Source: Brugia malayi
Taxonomy: Eukaryota; Nematoda; Chromadorea; Rhabditida; Onchocercidae
Assembly (NCBI RefSeq): GCF_000002995.4
Contig: NW_025062479.1
Coordinates: forward strand, 4,335,221 to 4,399,220
Length of the DNA: 64,000 bases
Direction: 5' to 3'
Made by a program: the position numbers and the translations under genes. Shown in pieces: positions 41,167-55,273 of this stretch (the stretch's first letter is position 1; each line of letters begins with the position of its first letter). The notes beneath the pieces were generated by a model. The model was not told the DNA's origin. It saw only the letters and a list, made by a program, of their open reading frames with translations, and searched no databases.

Positions 41167-44100
41167 TAAGTGACTTACTCAGAAAATAATTTTTTTGAAG
41201 AATGTGTAGTAGACTTGCTGTCCCTAGTAACTGATTTTAGCTTTTTTTGGGATATTTTACAGTTGATTCCCTCTCCTTCTTTCCTTTATTCTCACAGTAA
41301 CGCTAACTTCCATCAGCTGCAGTAGAAATGAAACCGACTGATGAAGTTTTTTATTTTGTAACGCTGCATTTAAATTTATTTATCGTTGAACTACTCTTCA
41401 GAATATGTCACTTGGGCGGTTCAAAACCATTAGGCCAAAAGCATTTGGCCTATTTAGCCAAAGGACCTCATTAAGCAACCAGTTTCTCTTCTAAAATCAA
41501 AGTCTTCGCGTCCTTAATCATCTTGCTATTTTTTTTTTTCATGTAAGGACTTGCATAATTTCATTCTAGCTTAGAATTCTTGTGTTGACGATGATACTGT
41601 ATACATTTTAAAGGATTCATATAGGATAGTGATAGTTGATTGCTACTTTTAGTTTCTTAATGAATTACTAATTGTCATCTTGAAATTTAAGAATGAGAAT
41701 ATGTATAGTTAACCTAAAATCGTTGGAATGAATTTTAACTTCTTTTCTGTTTTGTAGGATTTACTGCAGTAACGCAGGATCTATAAAGAAGAGAAGACAT
41801 CTGTATAAAGTTTCTCTCTTGAAGTTTGGATCGGACAAAATTTTCAGGAAGTGTTCTTACTTTGTTTTGTTTATGTTATTTCGGCATTTTGAGCCAGTTT
41901 ATGGTCATTGATGTGTTATCCAGAATCACCATTCCGGTAGAACTTCCCCACATTTTTTTACGTTTTCATCAAAAGCTGATAACGATTTGTTGATGTTTTT
42001 GTTCGTATGATCTAGTTTCCTACCAGTTTATTATTTAAAATCGGTTTTTAAATCTTATGTGTTTTTCGGAAGAATATCTCGAAGATTCGATTAGAGTAAT
42101 TAGAATTGCTCAGGTTTTAACACTGTAGGGCCAAGTTGTAGCTTGGCATTGTTTTTTTTTCTTTGTCAATTTGATTTCATATTTAATCATGCCCCGTCGG
42201 CAGTATGAACAAACCCAATACTTTCTGCTGTAGTGTTCGTTTTTAATGCTCATTCAGATCATTTTCATCCTGTTTTAATATGTTTAATGTGTCTTTCTTT
42301 TATTTAGTCTAATGTTTTAATTGTGATTCGTTCGAAGCAAATGTGCTGAGTTTTTCTGAAATCCAGCAAAACTAAGTTTGTTTTGCGCTGCAGGCTCACC
42401 TACTGATTGTTCTACTTTTTTTCCTCTGATTGTTGCAGATTTTACCAAGTTAAATAAAGATGAATGCAATATCCTCAAATAGACCTATTATCTGGTTCCT
42501 TACTTTAGCGAAGGATCCGCTATGTTAGCTGACTTGGTACCCAAATTAACTTGGTAAAATTATTCCTTTTCTACGCTGTGGCCCCTGTTCATTCGGAAAC
42601 ACTTCTGTAACATGCTGGATTAACTCTGTTGTTTTATATGGTTATAATTGAAACCTTATTACTGATAATTCTTGCAAAATAACCCTCTGGGCTAAAAGTC
42701 GATCGACAAAGGGAAACGATTCAAGATGATGGTCCGCAATGGGTTTGATTATAGGAGTAGGGATGAAGCAAATGGCGAAGAGAAACGGGTATTTGATGTC
42801 GAGAATATGGACCGATGATTTCGTCGTTTTACTTTTGTTCCCCATAATATCATTAATTTTCGGCTGTCTTTTTTTTTTCGATTTTACTGGTTGAGTATGG
42901 GAAAAGTTCAGCGTCTTTGTCAATTTAAAATTTTTGCCTGACCACAGAATGCAGCGCGCAGAAAAATGAATTTTTTTTACATCAAATGAAAGGGAAAACT
43001 TTAAGAATAGAATCTGATAGTTTGACAAATTTTGTCGCTAATAAAATTCTGGTAGCACTAATGCGCCGTTACTTGATGGAGACCGATTCAATGATTACTG
43101 AGATAATGTAACAGCTCTTTTTTGGCATTCTTGTAGTGCCTATCATCAGTGTTGATAGCTAGGTGAAATGGGTTCTTTTCTCCTTACTGGAAGAACTCTT
43201 ATTGATTTCATCAGGAAATGACTAAGAGTTAATTCCAGGAAACTGTCCTTTTTATCAAAAAATACAAATTTTTAGTGGTGTATTCTTTTAGGAAAATTTC
43301 TTACATATATCACTGATTTAGATTACATTCAGGGAACTGAAGAAGCTATTCTACACGGATAAATCGCTTCTGTGAAGTGTTCACCATTACCATTTACACT
43401 TAGAGTAAACTCTTCTCTGGTTGTAGTAAATTTGACTTCAATTAGTCAAGAATGTGACTTAGGAATTCACTAATTTTAATTCCATTTCTGTGACAGGGAG
43501 ACAGAGGAAAAGAAAAATAGTGAGAAATAAGTACGCATATACACATGCACATTTACAAGGTCACAATTACATTCGTTCTCTTCCACAAATACCATCGTAG
43601 GTAGCAGTTATGTGGTTAAGTACACGTCTTATCGCATCTTTCCCGCTATAATATCAGTTTTTCACTATTTTTTAGATCATTTCATTATGCGCCCCTTAAA
43701 TTGTCCTGAAGATGTTATTTCTCGAGTATTTGCTTCCCTCTCTCTCTACTGGAACTGTGCATAAGAACTTCTAAATTATTTGCTTCTGTCATTTCTGTTC
43801 TTTTATCTGCTTTTGCTACATTATAATCATCGTCGTTTCATTTTTTGTATGTAGGAAGAGGAAGCATGTGTTTATGCAGGAGCTGAGCAGGTTTCCTATA
43901 AATTATTCGAACGCTGCTGTCACTCACTGCATGTTGTATGAAAGATGTTATTTTAATCTTGTTCACAGAAAGCAATCGAGGTGGTGCTGTTCAGATAATT
44001 TAATTATATAAAATTTTCCATTCCGCTAAGCAAATTTTCAAAATTTCGTTGAACACTTAGAAGATTAACTATTAACAACCATTTTGTCGTTTCTTAATTT

Positions 44101-47100
44101 TCGAATTTTGAGAAGGTAACTTTCGTTATATTGTATTGATATTCAGTTGGAAGTATTTTTTTAGGTACACATGAATTTGAAAAAAACATTTTTTAAATCT
44201 TCTCCTTCTTTTAATTTCCTCTCATCTTTTTTTCCTTTGTTTTTGTGCTTCATTTTTCTTACCAATCACAAAGTGTAAACTCATTTGGCGAGCAATATCA
44301 ACAAACAAAAATTATTTGCGGCGCGTCTGCATGCTTCTTCACGTGATGACTTATCATAAGTTTTAAACTGAGGAAATTAGTCGCTTCTTCATTCATCATA
44401 TTCATATTTATGTAATCATCAAGTTTCATTACAGCAGACTAGAAATTTGAAGGGGTGAAAGAAAATAAACGATCCGAAAACGAGTTTTTAAGTTCCTATA
44501 AACTTTTCTTCCTCTTTCCTGCCTTACTCATCCCTTTCCTTCGAAATGGTCATATGATGACCTCTCTTTCCGTTGAGCTGTAAACCATTACCTCGTTTGA
44601 AACACATTTTCTGTTATCTTCTGATCTTTCTTTACTCACTATTTCATTGCAGGATGCTGGCTGATGCGTTATCAAACGAAACAAATTTCTTTTTTTAGAT
44701 TGAAGTTAACATTTTATCATGGAGCACTTATTAGAAACATCAAAAATTTTCACATTTTGCTAATAAATATCGGTAATGTCTGGAACATTTGAGTTGTATC
44801 GTTCACCCGTCTCGGCCACTTGTCTCTCTACCTAATTTATGCAAAAATAATTTTAATTCGAACTTGCTGCTCATATTTCTTTCTGCATTTTAAATTTTTT
44901 GATCGCATTTTTGATCTGATGGAATTATCCCTAGTATTCAGCTCTGATTACAATCAGTAACTTCTATACAGAGGAAAATCTACTGGAAATGAGAAATTGA
45001 AGTTCAAATGAAGTTCAGAAACAGTTTTTTTAATTCTAACGTGGTATTTTCAAGAATAGATGCCTATAAATTTTAGCTGGAAAACATACATAACTTTATT
45101 ACCATTAAATGATAAGAGTATAGAAAAGTGAAGATGGCTTTTGCAATTTTATTTGATGTTATTTGACGATTAAATTTGTATTCTACTTATCATGATGGTA
45201 CCAGAACCTCATAATTTCCGGAGCAAACAGTGATGGACATGAAGAGGAATAAAGGCCTTCTGGAAGCTTTTTTTGCGCTGAGTGCTATCATATAATAATA
45301 ATTGAAACTATTATGCAGTAAAAATTTTGTCACGACTTGACTGTAATTTTCCTTTTTTGAGAGTTTACTAGTGAAATAATAACAGGTATTAGTTTTAAAT
45401 TTTGCGTTCGATGATAGGACATGTACGAGTTGCATGCGCTGAAAATCGTTTTCTATCCATTTTTGGAGTCTTACTGTGGCGGAATGCTGAGTGTTGATAC
45501 TGCATGAAATGTGTGCAACAAGTAATGCTGACCAGTGTCATCCTACTGCCATTCTCTTCATATTTTCAATGTCACCAAGGCCAATTTTTATTTGAAGAAG
45601 TCAAGAATTTCAGTGAGGTGGAAGTCCGGTGAAGCATTGAGTGCGCAGTAAGCAAATAAATGCCCTTTACTCGCCATTCAACCTTACTTCTCCTTTCTTC
45701 GCCTCTTTTCCTGTTTTCCCTCAGCTACCCGTGTTATTTTAAATAATGTTCGATGATATGCTTCCCCGTCATTAATTTTATTAGTTATCTCAAATTCGCC
45801 TGAAATTAATATCGTTACATCTCGTTCATTCATCTCATTCGGGTTTGCATTGTTGATTAACCTAACGAGTCATTGAAGTTCTTTCGTTCCTCACAACTGT
45901 CCGTGTTGTTTTTTTTTCTTGTTACAGTATCATTTTTCTTGTCTTTGAATTGTGAGCAATAAATATTGAGATACTACCATTACTCTTTCCATTTTTAGTG
46001 TTATTAATCAATACAATATTCATTATCTTGTTCTCCTCTAGTTATAAACTAAATTGGTACCATAGCTCCATTTGGTACTGTAGCTTCATTTCTGATGAAT
46101 AGATTTCATGCTCTCATAGCTGATCACTAGCTTAACAACAATTTCACTTTCGCTTTAATTTATGCTCATTTATGATTCCTGTCTTTTGCTTCAGTTTTTT
46201 GATTAATGCAGCAAAAGCTATTAATGAGCTTTGGCTTTAAAATGTTGAGTAGACGACGCATGTCTTTCTCATAAAGTTTTGGTTAACTGCCTCAAAATCT
46301 TCGTAATCCATTTCAAATTCCAAGGAAATGAATTACTACCATTACTCTTGAATGTTTCATTAAAGCTATAGTACAATATACGCTTCAAGATCAGTTGCAA
46401 TTATTACGAATTTTCCTGGAACATCACGACAGTTTTGGAAGGCTTACCTTTATGGTATAACTTATGCGATTTTGTTTGGGTCATTAAATGGAAGTGCGAC
46501 ATTCAATATCTTGATCTTTTTATTCACTGATTTCAGTAATTAAAGTGTTTTGCGCATCTGTTCTCGAGATCCAAATAATAGTATTATTTGAATCTCAAGA
46601 ACTTTTTCGAAAAAATATACAGTGCAAAAAGCTTCGTTACTTCCTTGTCATCTTAGTAACAAACGATAATTGTGTTCCGGGAATCTTCAAATGCGCTTTT
46701 GTTACACAATATCCATTACAACTGAAATAAATAATTTAGAACAACTGTTGGATCCTTTTAAATGTTAGCTTCACGGTTTCGGCATCAGACATTTTCATGC
46801 ATATGACCCATATAGTGATATACGTGATATATATGATCCTATAGTGATCAAAAACGTGGAAATGGATAAAAAAAACGTTTCGCGCAGAGATTTAGATTTG
46901 AAACAGAAGGGAGGTACTTTCTGACTCTATGCTCTCCTTGAATTTTCTACTGAGGTATGCTTAATCATTCCATGCTGGCCGAAATGTCGCTAATTACAAT
47001 AAATGCTAAAGGGTGAAGTAGATAAATTTTTTTTGGGGAAAAAAATGAAATTTAGAGAAAAGATACCTCTACCTATGGTAGTAATAAGGAAGGAATGCCA

Positions 47101-47592
47101 CTACTGTTTACTCCGAAACTGATGTCCCCCACCACCTTAGTTCAGTTGTAAAACAGATGCTCCATTCATTTCCTTACTATCCAAACCGGAAAAAATCATC
47201 GTAAAGGAGGGAGGACAAAAGAGAGATCGCATAATTTCAATAGTTCAAATCCACAAGCCACTTCACGTTTCCTTCTTCTCCGTATCCTTCTAAGATACCG
47301 GTAAGAGCAAGAGACGAATATACTTGATATAGGATTGATGATCGAAATTTCTCATCTCTTTGACTATAGCCTTAAATCTCTAGACTATAGTTTTTTATTC
47401 AGTCAATTTCTCTGACCTGCTGCTTGTTGCCTTTCAGTCTTTTTGTTGATTATCTGAAATTACTATTCTTCAAATTTTGGTGACCATTTCCACCTGAAAA
47501 ACTAATCATCCAACGAATTCAGTTTACTTGCCAGTTGCTGTATTTGTATTTGTTCGAACACATTATACGTTGAATATAACCTCTTTTTTTTT

Positions 47593-47610
47593 TCTCTCTC
47601 TCTCTCTCTC
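47593..47610. repeat. (TC)n microsatellite
   Basis: A run of nine TC units directly after a T-tract in the gene-poor region. Simple-sequence repeat with no further feature. Confidence 0.9.
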
Positions 47611-48603
47611 CGTTTTCTTCCTTCATATTTTGATAGAAACTTTTTAACCAGTATATTTGAAAGTCCTCCATCTATCTCCCTCAAAAAAAAAAAAAAAAAA
47701 TCTTTTCAACTTTTAACGTTTAAGAAAAAAAGAAATTCACGAATGAAATCCTGCGAAAAAAGGTGGAGAGAATTTCAGGTCTGTTCTTTTTCTGCTTCAT
47801 ATTCCTTAAATTATTGGGTTTTGATAATCCATTTTGAAAAAACTTCATGATTTTACCTTTACTTACTTATTTTCTTACTTCAAAATTTATATCAAATTTC
47901 GAGATAATTCCATTTTCTAAGTGATCAATCAGTTTATGTTTTCAGGACTATTTCGGTATTCAGAACAACGTGTCTTTCGGTGTCTTTCTGTAACAACGTA
48001 CCCGTTATGTGGGACAGATGTCATAGTCAACCTCATATGATGGGCCTAAAAAAACCCACTATCGAATCATTTCGTTTATTTCATTGTATGGCTAGATTTT
48101 CAGTGGCCACATGTATAGACAATTATCGAAAAAAGATTACTAAAACTTGATCCTCCGATTTCATTAAAAAATAATATTTACATTCGTTGTGTAAGCAATA
48201 CCAAGATAGCATTCTCTACTTCAATAACATATTTTAAATTAAAATTGCAATAAAATGTTCTGTTTTTCAACAACATATTTCAGTCTAAATTTAATATAAA
48301 GCATTTTCTTGATCTTTACCAACTGGGCTGTGATATTTCCTTTTTTTTTCCAAATCATTTCTATTCTAAAATTGCTCTATAGCGGTCAAAACCATATTTT
48401 CACCTGACGTCTTTCAAAAATCTAACAATATTGCTTGATTTATCACTTCTTGTCGCAAAAAAAAAAAATCTTCCTGTGACTTTTTCCAGAAAACAATGTG
48501 TTAGGAATCGGATTGATTGGGTCTTGGCACTGATACTGATAATAAGACAAACAAAGAATTGGTTTGAAGTTTGGAATTTCTTAATGAAGTTTTCATTGTG
48601 AAT

Positions 48604-48621
48604 ATGTATATATATATATAA
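48604..48621. repeat. (TA)n microsatellite
   Basis: A pure TA run of about nine units in the gene-poor region. Confidence 0.85.
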
Positions 48622-50133
48622 ACGAGTTTATAGTCATTAAAATGTTTATGTTGTTCCCTATCAGTACTATCTTTGCCTGGTTAGTTTATTTAATTGGACT
48701 TTTTATTTGAGGTTTGCTATATGGCCTGGATGGCTTCCGTATTATTTATTTATTTATTTTTTTCTGATTTTATTAAAACGAACGCAGAAATTGCATATAC
48801 AATTTTATATATCCGAGACTTTTGAATTATCTGGTATAGAAGAACTGGTAAAATGATTGTATGTATCGTACCGTCTCTCATAATATAGAAAAAATAATTG
48901 CGAACAATTAAGGGAATAGAAGAAAATGATAGGTAGATAAGTTTGAGTAACCCAAACTTGCAATAGAAATAAGGATAAACGAAGGATATATAATGAAAGC
49001 GGGAATAAGAAAATAAGACAGGAAATAAGTAGCAGTCAATGTTTCAAAGAGCTTAAATCAAACTCGGAGATGTATTATTACCAGTGTAATGTGGGTACTG
49101 TATTCTGTGAAGCCTCTTCATCTTTCTTTTTTGTTCAAATTTCTTTAACTTATTCATCATATCGGTTTGTTGTATTCCTACAGCGACCGTATAAAATTTT
49201 TCGCATTCTCATAATTTCATTCTATTCCGTTTTTGTATGCTGAATTCATTCATATATTTCCGAATCATAGATATTACGCTTAATCAAGTTCATATGTTGA
49301 CATAGGAATGGTTTACTTTAAATTAATTTTAGGGTGCACAGAAAGGTCGCTTACGTAAAGAGACCATCTATCCTTTTGTAACCGACCTCTTTTCCTCTGA
49401 AATATTTAAAGACATATGTTGCAAGTTTAGTAAACTGAAAATGAACTTTGCGTAATAATTTTGGGAGTCCAAATGATTTCTTTTAGAAATCTGTGATATC
49501 ATCTATTGGCAATATTGCGGCTAAAATAGGTGTGAAAGACCTATGTAAAATCTTTAACTACCAACCATAATCTGTCATTTGTTTCGTCTGACGCCAAGGT
49601 CATAAATAGTTGAATTATTAATAAACACCATATCGATTCACCATCTTTTATATTTTTTCAACAAATTTTCGAAATGTTTACACTGGAATTATTACTGGGG
49701 AAAACATTTCCAGATAACTGTCTTTCTTATAGTCTTTGCTCTCTGTTTAATGGCAGCCAAGAAAGTTCTTTTCTTTTAAAAGGTTAGAATGAGTTCAAAT
49801 TTATGAAGTCTTTGCATTTATTTCTTTTTTTTCTAATAAGAAGGAGGGAAATAAGATTATTTGCCAGTATGTATGGCAAGTGTGATGATATCACCGATCT
49901 ATTCAAGTACAAGATTCCTGCTGTGTTGCTGTATTTTGCTCATCTTGAACAAATGCTCTGCCGAAATCAGGAATACTATCCTTTCACTTTTATTGTTATT
50001 GATTTTGTTTTTTTTTTGTTAACAAATTTCTTTCCACTTTGCTGATTTGCAGACAGTTCTCAATACTGGTCAATTTATGGAGCTAAAAATATGGAAAATT
50101 GTCTCTAAACAACAAAAAAACCTGCAGAAATCA

Positions 50134-50885
50134 TTAACAGCTATCGGTGACTGTTTGCAGTACTCCTCCTGCTCTGCTTCCCTGCCTCTTGTACACACCG
50201 TTATCGGTGTCGCTCTTAGTATCGTCATCGATATTGTCATCATCAGGTGCGAAATATTTAAGAGCGCTTTTCCCCTGGTATATTCTAAAAATTTCATCTC
50301 TTTCATCTTCGTTTCCTTTATACAATCTGACAAGCTAACGCATCCCTTGTCCGCTGACAGGAGACAATGCTGCAAAAATATTTGACAGTTTCGGTAGGAA
50401 GAATGGAAAATTTAAGTTTCCTTTTGATTGCTTAACTAGAACTTTGACTTCCGACAGAATGACTTTCAATATAATGATCATAATTTGATAAGGATTGTGA
50501 TGGCATTATTCGGCTAATAAGCCAATATTGATCATCAATCAGTAACAAAATGCTAAATTTCGCTTAAATCCGTGTAGTTCACGTCACACTATATGAATCC
50601 ATCTATTGTTCATTGTTCTTATCTTTTACAAGAGTTTTGTTTAATGTCAGTTGTCTTCCAAGTTATGCAGATAGCATGTCTTGTACCGGGAAGTATGAAT
50701 TTTTGAGAACTAAAACATCTGGAAATGTGGAATGAGGTCAGTTCAGTCCTCTTCTCTCTCATCTTCTGTACAACCAAAAATCCAGTTAAACCATACCTGT
50801 GCTCCACTTTTATGCCTTCGCCAATTTGGTTCCCACAAATCCGCACATCCGTCTTCCCTTTCTGTAACTTCGCTACAATAAACAT
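50134..50885 (-). CDS. Possible small two-exon gene of unknown function
   Basis: Minus-strand exons 50797-50885 and 50134-50326. The first begins MFIVAKLQKGKTDVRICGNQ and ends at CACAG|GTATGG in phase 2. The second starts after a TTGTCAG acceptor at exactly the complementary phase and runs 63 codons to a stop. The 93-residue product is basic in the first half and acidic in the second (PDDDNIDDDTKSDTDNG), with a final TVTDSC. I recognise no family. A secretory signal is not evident. The amino-acid make-up is less hydrophobic and less Phe/Ile/Lys-biased than random frames in this tract, which favours coding. The start could also be an acceptor (TTGTAG at about 50874) of a further upstream exon. 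Confidence 0.4.
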
Positions 50886-51394
50886 TTTCAGTCTTTTGTT
50901 ACATTTCCTTATGATCGCTTATCCTAATAGCTACTATTAACTACTCATTTGGATTTGTTTAAATTTACGAAACTTTCAACTTCTTTTATAGACAGCTTCA
51001 ACTTTCTTGTCACATTTGAAAATTTGTATTCCATAGAGAAGCTGAATTATTCGTTGTAATACTAATCTGGAATTCAAATTTAACCTGTTGTGATTCTGGA
51101 ATCACTTAAGCAAAATCTCCGACTAGTCTAAAAGTGAAGTACATGAACGACTAAAGCGCAGATGTTCTTTTACTACCAATTTAAATGTTGATAAAGGATT
51201 TTCATTTTCTATTCTATTCTATAGAAAGAAGCTTTTAGTACCATTTGCCATTTAGATTACATGTTCCCATATAAAAATGTGCTTCTTAATGTTCAGCTCG
51301 AATCACTGGAGTGATTGCTGCTTACATTTTGAGTCGTACGGAATGATGTACCATAATTTTCTCGCCGATCAATGGTCACCTTGTTTGCATATTC

Positions 51395-51456
51395 ATCCAT
51401 CCATCCATCAAGAATCGATGGTGGTTGGGAAGAGAGAGAGAGAGAGAGAGAGAGAG
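51395..51456. repeat. (CATC)n and (GA)n microsatellites
   Basis: A short CATC run (about 51395-51410) followed by a GA run of about 13 units (about 51430-51456). Simple repeats in the gene-poor tract. Confidence 0.88.
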
Positions 51457-54400
51457 TCCGATGTTGAGTTGTGGTTGATTAATTGGCTCTTGAAACCACA
51501 TTGCCATGTACGCGCTATCTAATATAATGGCATTGTAAGATAACAGTACGTCTAGATGTACTGCACCAATTCGGGGTAATCCTATCATTTTTGGTAACAG
51601 TAGCAGTTAGTGCCAGAGTAACTGAAATTTTAAATTCATTTTCGTAATTCTATTAGATTCAATCACATTCTGCTAAAAAATTATTCGGTCCATTTCCGAG
51701 CATTCTGAAGGGCAAAATTTTCTCCCAAAAATTTAAAGACAATTGTTTTAATGTTCTCACCAGTTTACAGTTTCGTGCAATAAATTAATAAGATTGTTTG
51801 AGATCTTTTTGAGTATTTATTTTATTTACTACTGGGTAGTTTAAAAAAAAAAAAAAAAAAATAGCATCCAGTGGAATAAAACTGTTTCTTACTTCAGGAG
51901 CTTACAAAAATACTTCTATACTGATGAAAAGTTAGTTATGAAATGATGTAAAGTAAAATCATTTTCTCTGGAAACCTGTTCGCGTTTTGCCAAATCTCAA
52001 AGAGTTGTGAATTTAATTTTCATTAAATTTCTAAATCTCTTTTATCGATTTTCTTGGAATTTTAATAATGTTGTGTGTACGTTTTGTAAATTTATATATT
52101 TCATACAAAGTATTGAAAGGTCCTAGTTGAAATTAAATTTACTCCCTTAAAAATTAAAAAATAAACTACTGTGGACATTCCGTAAATTCCTTAACCTTTA
52201 TCAAATTGATTTTGGAAAAAAAAAATTGGTTTGCTATTCTACTTTATGCTATTTCTTTCATTCATGTCTTTTCATCTTGTGTTTGTTCCTTAATTCTTCA
52301 AAATTATCCTGACATTGTTTCCATCGACTGGTACCGGACAGGCACCACTTATGTATTATTGTTTGTATCATCAATTTGATTTAAAAGAACCAATTTCCAA
52401 GAGGTCAACCTTTAGCTGTGAGGAATTCGACCTTCCTTATCACTGTGAACAAACAAAGAGAGAGAGACAGAAAGAGAATGTTGGGGAAAGACTTACCTTT
52501 GTTAAAGTAATTGATCAGAAAAGACACGTCTTTGTATGATGTAAAATGACAATTTCATTTGAAAAGGAAAACAAATTTTCGAACAATATTCGAACGGACG
52601 GCAGTTTTTCGTAGAACTGGCTTTTTATTTTTGTATTTTGTAGCACAAAGAAAAAGGTCTTATCTACCCATTAATATCACAGATTATTTTGTTCATTCCT
52701 GCAATATTTTGTTTAAATTTTGTGAACTGTCAGTAATTTTCCAGCAAAATTGATTCACCATTTCTCTTTCCAGATAATTTCTCACCATCTTTAATATGCA
52801 AATTTTATTTAGTTTCATTTCATTACAAAGTATGAGAGGTCATGTGCTACATATCCATACTTTTGCTTTAATGCCCTTACCTTCTCATAATTCATTCTCA
52901 TAGAAGACACTGGTTGGAAATGTTCTTTTTTTGGATTCCCGAAGCTTTCAAGCATCTGAGTGATTGGGATCAGTCCTTCTGACATACGGATTCCTTGTGA
53001 CTTCCATGCTGAGTATGTTATTTTTTGTTATAATTCCAAAAATGTCGAAGTTTGAAACGAGCTAGTCTTATATCATCTCTTGTAGTCTTATATCATTAAA
53101 TAATCTTAGATACTGCTTGTAAATTTCTTAATTCAAAATTGTTAATTTAACAAAATTTCATCCTCGAAGCGCTAATTATTAGTCATTATCATTCAGAAAT
53201 TTGTTTCGTAGAACGAGTTTTTTTCTTATTTTAATTTGCTAACTTGTCTTCCTGTTTTAATTTATTGAAATTTCCTTCAAGATCAAAATTATTTTGTATT
53301 GTATTATCATTTTGGTACAGAATATAATTCTTTGAAGGAGGAATTAGTTGGGATATATCTCTACTTCTCCTTGACGCTTCTGCATTATGGAAAAATGTTT
53401 CAATTAAATTATTTTAAAATTGACAGTGATCTTTGGTCATCATACTAATACTTCTGAAGACAAATTATATCACAGTTGATATAACAGAGCCTTGATTGGA
53501 GCAAAATTCAACCGCTCATTTCTTGCTGCTATTTCCTTTTGAGTGCTTTCTATAGCATATTCGCAGGATTTAGCATAAATATTCTAAAAATAGGTTCATT
53601 ATTAATGTACATTCTGAGCTCAAATCATTAACCGATTTGCTGATGCACAAAGAATGGCGTGTATATCGAATGGTTACCCACATTTTCTTCCTCTCCCTTC
53701 TCATTTCAGTCCTTGCAATGGAAACTTCGGAATAAAAACTTGAAGGAAGCTTTAATAAAATTTTTTTGTTTAAAAAAACCTTTAAAAAAAAATCTTCTTG
53801 TCCATGTTTGAAAGTTTTCAAGTTTCAAGAAGAAACCTTCACTTTAATTTCAATTTCAAAGCCAACAATGTGTACATATTTTCCTCGAAATGTTGGAAAA
53901 TGGATCATCGATTTGACAATTTAAACATTGTTAGTGAGGCAGCAGTGCTGGAATACCTCGAAAGCTTCGTTGTCTAGGGAATGCTGCATCTGTGAACCGC
54001 TGTTGCCTAAACAGTCTTAATCGTTGACATTTTAGTCATTTCACAATCTCATTTAACATGGATTGACTCCAAGCAAATGACTGATTATCTGAAGCTATCC
54101 ATCTGATAATATGTACCTTTGAACTTTTATACAATAGCTATAATCAAATTTTTTCTAATTATTCAAATGGTACATTCCTCATTAACACGACAACTGAGAG
54201 TAATTGTTCGGCATAAAGGCTCTCAAAAGAAATGACACATGCTAAACACGATGAACAGGCATGTAAATTCCCTGATGAATTTTATTTTTCCTCAGAAGAA
54301 ATTTGCTCTTTTATACCCAAATTTTATATTTTTCTACCAATAAATTTTTCATCTTTTACAGTAAAATAAATGAAAAGGATTTGTAATCTTTTCAGAGTTG

Positions 54401-55273
54401 TTGCACTAATCTAACAAAATAATAGCTTTTTTTTTTTTGGAAACAGTATTTCATACTTTCCTGGAAATTAAACTTAATAAATATTTGGTAAATCTTATTT
54501 TAAAAATGAAGAGAATTTTAAGACTTCCAACTGTATTCCGCCGTGTTTCCAATACCATTCTATAGATTGCTATCACGAGACAGAGTTATACATACGTTTA
54601 TGTTTATATTTATATAATGTATTTATAATGATTCCTTTGTTGGTCGATATCAAATTTTGACATGGAATAATCAATATGCTTTCGTTATCTTCAGATATAT
54701 GCAAGAGTAGCTCATTAATTACCAGCACTCATCACTAGGAGCTCAATATAATTTAATGTTGACGCAAGCGTCCAATCTAAATTTCCTGTGCTATAGCAAT
54801 GAGACTGTTCGGAATATTTTTATAGCTTAAATTTGATGGATTTAATGACACAAACAAACGAAGAGTTTCATTTTATACTGTGATGAAATAAGAAAGATTG
54901 AATTGGAGACCAATTCCTATGCTTTTTATATCGTATTTCTAACTGGTTGATGTTTTGTTTATTTAAAAGTAAACTTCAATAGTTCTGTTCCTCACATAAG
55001 TACATATGTCTATGGCGACAATTGTGCATATACAAATCAAATGCAGCAATAAACTGAATTTGTTTATTGTTTGGAAACAAGAGCAAGCCAGCATTATGTT
55101 AAGTACCATAGCGAAAATCAGCAACCAAGTGACATCCATAAAATCGTATCTGTTCAGTAGATTAATAAAATGATTATCCAGTTTTTTTTTCCTTTTCCTA
55201 AAACTTAGATGATCAAATCCGGACTTTTTTCAGGTTCATATTTTTGATTGGAGCAGAGGAGAAACACCGTCTG

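Larger units (their letters stand above)
41167..55273. other. 14 kb gene-poor tract
   Basis: No recognised protein family in about 14 kb. It contains the MKK 3' flank, many T-rich and C/T-rich stretches on the plus strand, simple repeats, a GGCCAAA palindrome (41431-41452), and a possible two-exon orphan gene at 50134-50885 on the minus strand. The longest open frame, 42642-43028 (-, 128 codons), has no recognisable motif and no splice partner. Because the first tetraspanin exon (near 55234) follows a CAG acceptor, part of this tract could be a large 5' intron of that gene. Confidence 0.5.

Noticed and set aside
42642..43028. Longest uninterrupted minus-strand frame in the gene-poor tract (128 codons)
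   Set aside because: No family motif, low-complexity Lys/Ser/Phe/Ile composition, no splice partners; expected occasionally in long intergenic DNA.
48926..48948. Resemblance to a nematode spliced-leader end (AAGTTTGAG ... ACCCAAACTT)
   Set aside because: The order of the parts is wrong for SL1; it is a small inverted repeat, with no splice donor or Sm-like site placed as in an SL RNA gene.
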